A model generated the notes under the pieces. The model searched no databases, had not been told where the DNA came from, and saw nothing but the letters and a program-made list of their open reading frames with translations. A stretch of DNA of 64,000 bases from Pseudomonadota bacterium. GTDB taxonomy: Bacteria; Pseudomonadota; Gammaproteobacteria; Burkholderiales; Gallionellaceae. Position numbers and translations under genes: made by a program. The stretch spans positions 868,001-932,000 of the forward strand of contig JAJZUP010000001.1 in NCBI GenBank assembly GCA_021848465.1. Reading direction: 5' to 3'. Shown here one piece after another: positions 48,807 through 57,700 of this stretch. The number at the start of each line of letters is the position of its first letter. Positions within the stretch are counted from its first letter, which is position 1.

Positions 48807-50984
48807 TCAGTTTCCGGGCTTGATGAGACCCAGGAACTGCTCGAGCGGTTGCGGTGCACTGAACAGGTAGCCTTGGAAATCATGGCAGCCATGCTGGTCC
48901 AGGAAGTCGCGCTGGGCCTCGGTCTCCACGCCCTCGGCAATGACGCTTAATCCGAGTGCCTGCGACATGGCAATGATGGCCTGCACGATTGCTGCGCCGT
49001 TCGGGTCGCTGGTGATGTCACGCACAAATGACTGGTCGATCTTGACCTGGTCTATCGGCAGGCGCTTCAGGTACTGCAACGAAGAATAGCCGGTGCCGAA
49101 GTCATCCATCGAGAAGCTGACACCATGCAGTTTCAACTCACGCATTTTGGCAATCGTATCTTCCATGTTTTCCAGCACGGTGCTTTCGGTCAGCTCAAGC
49201 TTCAAATGTGAGGCCTTGGCGCCCGACTCCTGCAGGATGCGCTTAACCTGAGTGGCAAAATCGGCCTGGCGGAACTGCCGCGCGCTGACGTTGACTGCCA
49301 GGGTCAGGTTGCGCAGCAGGACATTTTCCTGCCAAGTGCGCAGCGTCTCGCAGGCGGTCTTCAATACCCAGAGGCCAATGGGGATGATGAGCCCGGTTTC
49401 CTCCGCCAGCGGGATGAATTGCGCCGGCGAAACAAGTCCCTGTTCCGGATGCTGCCAGCGTAGCAGTACCTCCGCCCCGATCGGACGGTGCAGGCTGTCT
49501 ACTTGTATCTGGTAGTACAGGAGCAGTTGTTGCGCCTTGAGCGCGTTGCGCAATGCGCCCTCCATGTCAGCGCGCGCCTCGATCGCTGCCTGCATGCCGG
49601 GATCGTAGAAGCGGATCGCGTTGCGCCCGGAGGTCTTGGCCAGGTACATGGCAGAATCGGCATATTTGAGCAGGTTGTCCAGGCTGTCCTGATGCCCGCG
49701 GAACAGCACTATGCCGATGCTCGGGGAGGTGAAATGCGTGTAACTCCCAAGCTGGAAGGGTTTGTTCAATGCTTCCTGGATGCGTTCAGCGGCGAGCTTG
49801 GCCTGGTTGGCCGCATCGGTAGGATTGGCATTCAGGGACTCCAGCACAATGATGAATTCATCCCCACCCAGCCGCCCCACCAAATCGCCGGGGTTGAGCG
49901 TGGCATTGATGCGCTTGCTGACTTCAACCAGGAGCTGGTCTCCGACCTCATGACCCTTGGTGTCATTCAGGGTTTTGAAATGGTCCAGATCCAGCAGCAG
50001 GATTGCGCCGTGCTTGCCGTTATGCAGGCTGGAGGAGAATACCTTGGGCAGTTGGGATATCAACAGGCGCCGGTTGGGAAGTCCGGTCAGGGAGTCATAG
50101 AACGCCAGATGGTGGATTTGTGCTTCCGCCTCCTTGCGTTGGCTGATGTCCGAGAACATGCAGACATAGTTGCTCAGGCTACCATCCTTGTCCCGTACTT
50201 GGCTGATGTTGATCCACTCCGGATAGATTTCGCCGTTTTTGCGGCGGTTCCAGATTTCCCCGTGCCAATACCCCTTTTCCATTAATTCATGCCACATTTC
50301 CTGGTAGAAATGATGGTCGTGCTGTCCCGATGCCAGGAAATTCGGGTTCTTGCCGATGGCCTCGGCGGCCGCATAGCCGGTGATGCGGGTGAAGGCCTGG
50401 TTTACGCGGGTGATGATGTTGCCGGCATCCGTGATCATGATCCCGGAATAACTGCTGGCAAAAACTTCTGAAAGCTGGTCCCGTTCTGAAATCAGTTTGT
50501 GAGTGTAGGCGTCATTGCTGCGGCACAGCACGATGGCCTTGGCGAGATGCCCCAGTATCGGCTGGAACATCAATGTCAGCGGTTGCTCGGTGGCTGGGGT
50601 TTCCGGCGCCAGCAGGATGATGGCGCCGCAGCCTTCGATCGGGAGTCTCAAAAAGCTGCGATAGGCCGGGCCAAGACCGGAAAGCAATTCCGGACGACTT
50701 CCTTCGCGGATGGCGGGGCCGCATAGCAGTGCGCAGGGCATCTGCACCGGTTTTCCCACCAATGCAACCAGGTCGTAATCACCCACTGCGGCATGGAGGG
50801 TGGTGACTACCTCATTGCAGCCGGTGGTGCACTGTTGCGTGTCCAGGCAGATGAAACCTGCCGGAAACGAGGTGTAGTACAGCAGGCGTTGCAGCGTGCG
50901 GGTCAGCAGTGGCTGCAGGCTGATTTCATTGCCAATGGTGATGGCAAGGTCATACAGGATAGGAAGAATCTGTTCCTTATCCAC
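48807..50984 (-). CDS. GAF-PAS-GGDEF-EAL signalling protein
   Basis: A 725-residue, apparently cytosolic c-di-GMP protein with a GTG start. GAF-like region (about 1-155), PAS/PAC (about 170-285, 'WHGEIWNRRKNGEIYPEW'), GGDEF (about 290-460) with intact GGDEF (373-377), EAL (about 470-720). The EAL signature reads EVL ('GAEVLLRW'), while the later catalytic blocks 'MDDFGTGYSSLQYLKRL', 'KIDQSFV' and 'IAEGVETEAQRDFL' are intact, so phosphodiesterase activity is plausible. The I-site position reads NPGD instead of RxxD, so product inhibition of the GGDEF domain is unlikely. It follows the FIST gene after 9 bases. Confidence 0.93.
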   Translation of the reverse strand: MDKEQILPILYDLAITIGNEISLQPLLTRTLQRLLYYTSFPAGFICLDTQQCTTGCNEVVTTLHAAVGDYDLVALVGKPVQMPCALLCGPAIREGSRPELLSGLGPAYRSFLRLPIEGCGAIILLAPETPATEQPLTLMFQPILGHLAKAIVLCRSNDAYTHKLISERDQLSEVFASSYSGIMITDAGNIITRVNQAFTRITGYAAAEAIGKNPNFLASGQHDHHFYQEMWHELMEKGYWHGEIWNRRKNGEIYPEWINISQVRDKDGSLSNYVCMFSDISQRKEAEAQIHHLAFYDSLTGLPNRRLLISQLPKVFSSSLHNGKHGAILLLDLDHFKTLNDTKGHEVGDQLLVEVSKRINATLNPGDLVGRLGGDEFIIVLESLNANPTDAANQAKLAAERIQEALNKPFQLGSYTHFTSPSIGIVLFRGHQDSLDNLLKYADSAMYLAKTSGRNAIRFYDPGMQAAIEARADMEGALRNALKAQQLLLYYQIQVDSLHRPIGAEVLLRWQHPEQGLVSPAQFIPLAEETGLIIPIGLWVLKTACETLRTWQENVLLRNLTLAVNVSARQFRQADFATQVKRILQESGAKASHLKLELTESTVLENMEDTIAKMRELKLHGVSFSMDDFGTGYSSLQYLKRLPIDQVKIDQSFVRDITSDPNGAAIVQAIIAMSQALGLSVIAEGVETEAQRDFLDQHGCHDFQGYLFSAPQPLEQFLGLIKPGN

Positions 50985-50993
50985 CGGCCTGCC

Positions 50994-52151
50994 TTATCGG
51001 GGTGTCCATTTCGACGCAACCAGGGTGGCGTTCTGAAACAGTGGGTAGCCGCCTACGGTGGAACTGCCGATCTCACCCAGAGAGAGTGCGCCAGCCACCT
51101 GTTGGGCCGCAGTGCGGGTAAAGAACTCTTGCAGTTCTGCGCTGGCCTGCTCGATGCCGAGGTGCAGGCGGCGGCCTGCGCAATAAAACAGCAGCAGTTC
51201 GGTGCCCGCAGGCGAGCCATTCAGCGCTGTCATGCCATCGAGGAGTACGCGCATGGTTTCCTGGGTGTCTACCGAGGGGGCTTCGAGCAGGGTCAGCATG
51301 GAGTTGGCGGGAACTTCGCCGACGCAAAACAGCGAACCATCGTCCTGCAGGGCCACCGGGATGCGGACAACGACATGGTGGTTGGCGCGCAGGATGCCGA
51401 AAGGGAAATGCACCGCGTGCTGGTAGAAATTTTCGCGGGTGACTTCGATATGGTATTGGGCATGCACCAATTCCTGGTAGACCTCGAAAGCCGGGCGCCA
51501 ATCAATCTGGCTGATACAGTTTCCCTGAGTCGACGTCGCATACACGGTACGTTGCGGAGCCTTGTATCCATGCTCCAGGATCGCGCCGCGATGTTGTTTC
51601 AACAGAATCAGCAGCACCCCGTTAGAAACGATGCGCTGGCTGTCGAACAGGCACGGCATGGGCTGGAAGGTCTCGCTGCCAGCATTTGCGCCGGCATAGT
51701 GAACCCGGTTGGCCAGTTTCAGGTACAGGCGATCAAGCAATGTCGCGATGTTCGGAACCATTGCGTCGAACAGCATGAACAGGGTGACATCCGGCGTGTG
51801 GTCGATTTGAGTGCGGATGTCTTGAGCGATGATTTCGATGACCTGTTCCGCCGCATTGTCTTCGGTGGGCAGGTTCTCATGGAGCGCGTAATGCGGCATC
51901 TGTGGAAAGCACAACAGCCACACACCGGAATTGACGAAACCTTCATTTTTCAGCAAGGCCGGAAAAATGCCGCCGACCAGAGGAATGTTGTGGCGCTGGC
52001 AGGCCGTCTGCAATTGCTTTACCGAAGCGGCGCCGGATTCAGGAACAAGTGCGCAAATTCCCATTTCCGGAAACTGCTGTTTCCAGCCAGTCAGCACTAA
52101 GTCGAGTTGGCGGTCATCCGGTGCGGCGAGGTAATGCATGTGGTTTGCCAT
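50994..52151 (-). CDS. FIST-domain sensory protein
   Basis: A 385-residue protein with FIST_N (about 20-210) followed by FIST_C (about 220-365, 'YQELVHAQYHIEVTRENF' to 'CAGRRLHLG' and 'GALSLGEIGSSTVGGYPLFQNATLV'). FIST domains are proposed small-ligand (possibly amino-acid) sensors linked to signalling proteins. No signal peptide or TM segment is seen. The ribosome site AGGAGG is perfect. With the GGDEF-EAL gene directly downstream, it is probably the input partner of that protein. Confidence 0.88.
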   Translation of the reverse strand: MANHMHYLAAPDDRQLDLVLTGWKQQFPEMGICALVPESGAASVKQLQTACQRHNIPLVGGIFPALLKNEGFVNSGVWLLCFPQMPHYALHENLPTEDNAAEQVIEIIAQDIRTQIDHTPDVTLFMLFDAMVPNIATLLDRLYLKLANRVHYAGANAGSETFQPMPCLFDSQRIVSNGVLLILLKQHRGAILEHGYKAPQRTVYATSTQGNCISQIDWRPAFEVYQELVHAQYHIEVTRENFYQHAVHFPFGILRANHHVVVRIPVALQDDGSLFCVGEVPANSMLTLLEAPSVDTQETMRVLLDGMTALNGSPAGTELLLFYCAGRRLHLGIEQASAELQEFFTRTAAQQVAGALSLGEIGSSTVGGYPLFQNATLVASKWTPR

Positions 52152-52652
52152 GATGTCCTCCTGCTGAGTCCAATGAGTAAAAGAGTATGAAGCTTACCCC
52201 TGTTCAGATAGCAAGTATCTTGACCATCAACGTGTCAAAAGGCAAGGGGTCACTGCGGCCGCACAAGCCAGCCGGTAGTTTGGCTGCATTTGTCCCGGAC
52301 GCTTAAACGATGTTTGGGATAGTCCGAGGAATTTCATGATGCATATGAAATGATGGGATATTTTTTAGGTCTGGGGGTGAGCTTCCGGTCCGGAAAAAAA
52401 CGAATTGGACCGAAAAAGGGTGCTTAATCGCGCTTTGGGATTTTGCAAAATGCGATAAATTGCAGCCATTGCTACTCGCCATAAATGTTTTGCCAAGGGT
52501 ATGTCAGGCGAAATGGTTGGGGTAAGCGAGAAGGGCATGAAAAAAATGCTCTGATAACTGGACCAACGGCAGACTACCTGCCTTGTGACCAGAATTAACT
52601 GGAAGCAATGGCAGCAGAGTCGTAATAACGAAATAGTTAAAGGAGAAATAAA
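52152..52652. other. 501-bp region upstream of flagellin
   Basis: No ORF with coding character. It holds the divergent control regions of the FIST gene and fliC. Short inverted repeats occur at 52386-52412 (CGGTCC/GGACCG) and near TTTCATGATGCATATGAAA. The closest flagellar-promoter match is TAAA at 52456 with CGCCATAA at 52477-52484, a poor sigma-28-like pair with 17-base spacing. No sigma-54 GG-N10-GC pair was found. Confidence 0.4.
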
Positions 52653-53465
52653 ATGCCTCAGTATATCAATACAAATATTGCGTCATTGAACGCTCAGCGA
52701 AACCTGAATGCATCCCAGGGCGCGCTGCATACCTCCTTGCAACGTCTGTCGTCGGGCATGCGCGTAAACAGCGCCAAGGACGATGCGGCGGGGATGGCAA
52801 TCGCGACACGTATGGAAAGCCAGATTCGCGGCTTGAACCAGGCAGTGCGCAACGCCAGTGACGGTATCTCGCTTGCGCAAACTGCCGAAGGTGCTCTGGG
52901 CGACATCCAGAACAACCTGGCACGTATGCGCGAACTGGCGGTTCAGGCAGCCAATGCCACATCCAACTCAGACATTGCTTCGATCAATGCCGAATATACG
53001 CAGTTGAATGCTGAAAACCAGCGCGTGATTCAGGCGACCACGTTCAACAACATCCCGTTGCTGTCCGAGGCGGTAAACCAGACTTTCCAGATTGGTGCGA
53101 ACAGTGTGGCCGGGGTGGATGACATCACGATTTCAACGCCCGCAGCCCTGCAACCCTCATCGACTACCTTGGGGGAGACCTCGGAAACCGCCCGTGAGGA
53201 AATCGGCAAGCTGGATAACGATATTGCTGCGGTGGCCACGTTGCGTGCGACATATGGTTCGGTGCAATCGCGTTTTGAGTCGATCATCAACAACCTGCAG
53301 ATTGCATCCGAAAACCAGACTGCATCGCGCAGCCGGATTATGGATGCCGACTATGCAGCGGAAACTGCAGCACTGACTCGCGCCCAGATCCTGCAGCAAG
53401 CTGGTACCGCCATGCTGGCACAAGCCAACCAGTCGCCGAACACCGTGCTGCAACTGCTGCGTTAA
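52653..53465 (+). CDS. fliC: Flagellin
   Basis: The filament subunit of a flagellum, 270 residues. The conserved N-terminal D0/D1 helices are clear ('NTNIASLNAQRNLNAS', 'LSSGMRVNSAKDDAAGMAIATRM'), as are the C-terminal ones ('SRIMDADYAAETAALTRAQIL', ending 'SPNTVLQLLR'). The variable D2/D3 part is almost absent, so this is a short, smooth-filament flagellin. The ribosome site AAAGGAG is strong, consistent with high expression. No other flagellar gene (flaG, fliD, fliS) is adjacent, which is unusual. Confidence 0.96.
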   Translation: MPQYINTNIASLNAQRNLNASQGALHTSLQRLSSGMRVNSAKDDAAGMAIATRMESQIRGLNQAVRNASDGISLAQTAEGALGDIQNNLARMRELAVQAANATSNSDIASINAEYTQLNAENQRVIQATTFNNIPLLSEAVNQTFQIGANSVAGVDDITISTPAALQPSSTTLGETSETAREEIGKLDNDIAAVATLRATYGSVQSRFESIINNLQIASENQTASRSRIMDADYAAETAALTRAQILQQAGTAMLAQANQSPNTVLQLLR

Positions 53466-53482
53466 GCGTAGTGGTTTGGTGT

Positions 53483-53506
53483 GCAACCTTGCAGGCACGA
53501 GGTTGC
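53483..53506 (+). terminator. Weak hairpin after fliC
   Basis: GCAACCT (53483-53489) pairs with AGGTTGC (53500-53506), 17 bases after the stop. There is no T-run, so termination is uncertain. Confidence 0.3.
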
Positions 53507-53636
53507 TGCGAGTGAGGTTGACGCGTGCACTTCCATGCTTCGGGCTTGCTGCCTGGGCGGGTTGCGGTGTGCCAGTTGGCTTGGGGAATGTATTGCCGCA
53601 GTGACGGTGGAAAAACATCAGGCACATGCGCATAAA

Positions 53637-54572
53637 ATGGAACAGAAAAAAAGGTCTTCCCTGCTGCACCTCTTGATTGCACTGTGTTGCCTGGCAGTGG
53701 CGTCGGCACCGGCTTATGCCGCGAGAACCAAGCCCGCGAAAACTGCAAAGCCGGCGAAGCAGCGAACACACACGAGCAGCTATTCCGGCCATGGTCTGGC
53801 GCGGGAGTGGGAGCCGACCTACGAGATCAAGCAGTACAAGCAGAATTACGTCTTGCTGTATGCCCTGTCGTCAGCTCCGAATAACCTGCCGACCAGCCCG
53901 AATCCGCTGAACCAGGTGCTGATTCCCTATGCGCTGGACAATCGCGACATGAAGTTCCAGATCAGCCTGAAACTGGCTTTGGCCGATTATGAGGAGTATG
54001 GAGCCTTGTGGTTTGCCTATACCCAGACTTCGTTCTGGCAGTTTTATAACAAGGCCAATTCCCAGCCGTTCCGGGAAACCGATTATTCGCCCGAACTGAT
54101 TTACTCCTTGCGCCCGTTTGACGGCAGCATTCTCAACTTTGGCGTGCAGCATGAATCCAATGGCGAATCCAATCCGCGCTCAAGAAGCTGGAACCGGGTA
54201 TATCTCCAGCCCGGCGTCGACCTGTTCGACTTCGACGGTAATCGCCTGTCGGTCATCGTGCGCTGGTGGCAGCGTTTTCAGGAATCCCCTGCTGGGGACG
54301 ACAACCCGGACATCGCCGATTTTCTTGGCTACCGGGAGGTCGAGTGGCGCTTCATGCAGGACAACGGCTGGCAAATCACGTCGTTGACGCGCAGCAAATC
54401 AATCCAGCTGGATATCGCTGCGCCGTGGACTTCCTGGCTGATGATGCCGGATGGCGACGAGCATCCGTTGAATATACACTTGCAGTATTTCAGCGGCTAT
54501 GGCGAGAGCCTGCTGGACTACAACCAGGGGCATGTCACCTGGGGACTGGGGCTGTCGCTCCCGATTGAATAA
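53637..54572 (+). CDS. Outer-membrane phospholipase A (PldA-like)
   Basis: A 311-residue protein: signal peptide (MEQKKRSSLLHLL..., cleaved near AYA|ARTK), a short Lys/Ala/Pro/Thr-rich segment, then a 12-strand barrel domain. The OMPLA catalytic block is seen as 'NFGVQHESNGESNPRSRSWN', with the active-site histidine and serine in HESNG and a downstream asparagine. OMPLA removes misplaced phospholipid from the outer leaflet. ATG 53637 is the best start, although no strong ribosome site is seen; a GTG about ten codons upstream is possible. The gene lies 171 bases after fliC. Confidence 0.9.
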   Translation: MEQKKRSSLLHLLIALCCLAVASAPAYAARTKPAKTAKPAKQRTHTSSYSGHGLAREWEPTYEIKQYKQNYVLLYALSSAPNNLPTSPNPLNQVLIPYALDNRDMKFQISLKLALADYEEYGALWFAYTQTSFWQFYNKANSQPFRETDYSPELIYSLRPFDGSILNFGVQHESNGESNPRSRSWNRVYLQPGVDLFDFDGNRLSVIVRWWQRFQESPAGDDNPDIADFLGYREVEWRFMQDNGWQITSLTRSKSIQLDIAAPWTSWLMMPDGDEHPLNIHLQYFSGYGESLLDYNQGHVTWGLGLSLPIE

Positions 54573-54690
54573 CTCGCACCGCAGCTTAAACTGCCCGACA
54601 GCGGTAGCGAAGCTGGCATTCCTGAATCTGATATTTCATGCTCCCGCACGTGTGTTGAAATACACTCCTGCCTTTGCTGTATTTTGAATA

Positions 54691-54696
54691 TATAAT
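54691..54696 (+). promoter_or_regulatory. Possible -10 for the MASE1-GGDEF-EAL gene
   Basis: TATAAT in an AT-rich stretch (GAATATATAATAATT), 84 bases before the ATG. No good -35 at normal spacing. Confidence 0.35.
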
Positions 54697-54779
54697 AATT
54701 CCGACCTTGCCTTCAATCCAGCAATGGATGTGATGGGCCAGGCATCCGCGATTACACATAACAAACGGCGGAGTTGGGG

Positions 54780-57700
54780 ATGAGAGAGAGCGGCAAAACA
54801 ATCACCGCGTACCTGTTGATCACGCTGTCCTACGTGGTCAGCGGGAAGCTGGCCCTGATGCTTGCGTTGCCTCCGGGGTACGCTTCCGCGATTTTTCCGC
54901 CTGCCGGAATTGCCGTGGCAGCGGTACTGATCGGCGGACGCTCTGTCCTGCCTTGGGTCTTTGCCGGTTCTTTCCTGTTGAATTTCTGGGTGGGGTATGC
55001 GGCGCAGCCGCACAACCTTGCGCTCGGGCTGGGTGCTGCGCTGATCATTGCCGCAGCATCCGTGGCACAGGCGGCGTTCGGCGGCTGGTTGTTGCGACGC
55101 GTGGTCGGTTGCCCTTGTGCGTTTGATAACGTCTTCGAGACTTTCTCCTTCCTTCTGCTGGCTCCGCTGATTTGCCTGGTGAGTGCAACGCTCTCCTTGG
55201 CGGGTTTGAGCGTGATCGGGGTTATCGACCGCAGTGATTTATTAATCGGTTGGGGTGCCTGGTGGGCCGGCGATACCCTGGGGGTGATGGTGACATTGCC
55301 ATTGGTATTGATCGTGGCCGGGGAGCCGCGTTCGTTATGGCGCAGCCGAATCAAGTCGGTGGCGCTGCCCATGTTGCTGATTTTCGGATTGCTGGTAGTG
55401 ATGTTCCTGAAAACCAACCAATGGGAACGCGAAGATACGCTGACGGAATTCCGCCTGGCTTCAACACAAGCGATTAACCAGATCCAGAACAAGCTTGATG
55501 AGCAAAACACGCTGTTGCTGGCCTTGAACAACCTGATCATCCACAGCCCGGATGCGGAGGTCGATCGGGCTGAATTCCGGCGCTTTACCGCGACGCTGTT
55601 GCAACGCTTTCCCATGATCCAGGGCTTGGAATGGGTGCCGCGTGTGTCTGCCGGAGAGCGCGACAGGTTTGTTGCCCGGCAGCGCAAGGAAATTTCCGAT
55701 TTCGAGATCCGCGAACAAGGGCAGGATGACAAGCTGCAAGTGGCGGCGAGGCGCAGCGAGTACTACCCGGTCACTTACGTCGAGCCTTTGGAGGGAAACC
55801 AGGCCGTACTCGGATTCGATCTGGAGTCCAACTCCCAGAGGCGGGAGGCAATCCGGAAGTCGCTGCAAAGCAGCGGGGGCGTTGCCTCTGAGCCTGTCCG
55901 GTTGGTGCAGGCAGACGGACAGCCGGGTCTGTTGTTGCTGAAAAGCGTGCGGACAAACGGCCGGGAGATTGGCGTAGTGCTAGTCGTGCTGAAAATGCAT
56001 GAGTTCATCGAGAAGACCTTGCCGGAAAGTCACAAACTGATGAATTTGCATTTTTCCGACGAAGACGCACACAGAGTGCTGTATGACGGTTATAGCGGTC
56101 AGGTTCGTGCTGGTGAAGGCTTTACGAATGTTTTTGAGTTTGGTTCGCGCCACTACCGCCTGTCGACTTCCCCCACCCGTGACTATCTGAAAGCACATCG
56201 CAGTTGGGAAAGCTGGGGGGTGCTGGCTGTGGGGACGGCGGTTACTGGAATCCTGGGGGGCATGTTGTTACTCGGCACCGGGTTTACCTACCGCATGCAA
56301 CGTACGGTTGCCGATCGTACTTTCCAGATGCAGCAGAGCGAGCGGCGTCTGCGCGGCGCGTATCGCGAGCTTGAAGATAAAACCGACAAGCTTGCCAGCG
56401 AAAATGAAAAAAGCCAGGCGCTGCTGCGCAATGCGAGCGACGGTATCCATATTCTTGATGATGCGGGAAATGTCATTGAGGCCAGCGATTCATTCTGTGC
56501 CATGCTGGGGTATTCGCGCGACGAAGTAATCGGCATGAATCTGGCCGTATGGGATGCAGGGTTCACCAGCCATGAAGCTCTGATGGGTAAGCTCAAGGAG
56601 CAGTTCGATAGCCCTGAGCGCGCCTTGTTTGAGACCCGTCATCGTTGCAAGGACGGCAGGGTCATTGATGTCGAGGTAAGCGGCCACGTGCTTGAGCTGG
56701 GGGGGCGGCATGTGCTTTTCAACTCTTCTCGCGACATTACCGAGCGCAAGCGTGTCGAAGAGGAAATGCGCGAAAGCGAGCAGCGGTTGCTTGAAATATT
56801 GAACCTCAGTCCAATTGCCGTGCGCATTGCCGCCGATCAGGGGCGCACCGTCATGTTTTGCAATGCGGCTTATGTCGTGCTGATCAGGAATACCCATGCG
56901 ATGGGGGATGACCCGCGCCGCTATTACGCCAGGCCGGAGGATTACGATGCAGTCCTGGCTGAACTGGCCGCCGGGGAAGTCATCATCAATCGTGAAATTG
57001 AGTTGTGCATCCCGGAGGGCGGAACAGTCTGGGTTTTGGCCTCGTACATGCCGATCAGGTATCACGGCATGGATGCCGTACTGGGCTGGTTCTATGACGT
57101 GACCGAACGGAGGAACTACACCGCCCGTCTGCAGCAAAGCGAACAGGAATACCGCCACCTGATTGAGTTCCTGCCGTATGGGGCGCTGGTACATCGCGGC
57201 GGAAATATCCTGTTAACAAATCAGGTGGCCGCCAGTTTGTTGCGAGCTTCGAGCAGCAGTGAGTTGGTTGGCAAGCCGGTCCTGGATTTCGTGCACCCCG
57301 ATTACCGTGGGGTGGTGCAGGGGCGCGTGCGCGCGGCGATTGATCAGGGCGAAAACCAGAACGTGATCGAAGAAAAACTGGTACGTATTGATGGTGGCGT
57401 GTTCTATGCCGAAGTTGCTGCCATTTCAGTTTTGTTTGAGGGCCGTCCTGCTTCACTGGCCGTGTTTATGGATATTTCCGGCCGCAAGCGGGCCGAGGAT
57501 GAGCTGCGGCTGGCAGCATCGGTATACCGGAACAGCAGCGAAGGCATGATGATTACCGATGCCGAAGGTCGAATCGAGGCAATCAACCCGGCCTTTACAC
57601 AGTTGACCGGATATGAGTTGGCCGATGTCCTCGGGATGAATCCCAGAATATTGAAATCGGGCATGCAGCCAGCTGAGTTTTATCAGGATATGTGGATGCA

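Noticed and set aside
52456-52484. Sigma-28 promoter for fliC (TAAA..CGCCATAA)
   Set aside because: The -10 matches only about five of eight positions and spacing is off by two; kept only as a remark in the intergenic entry.
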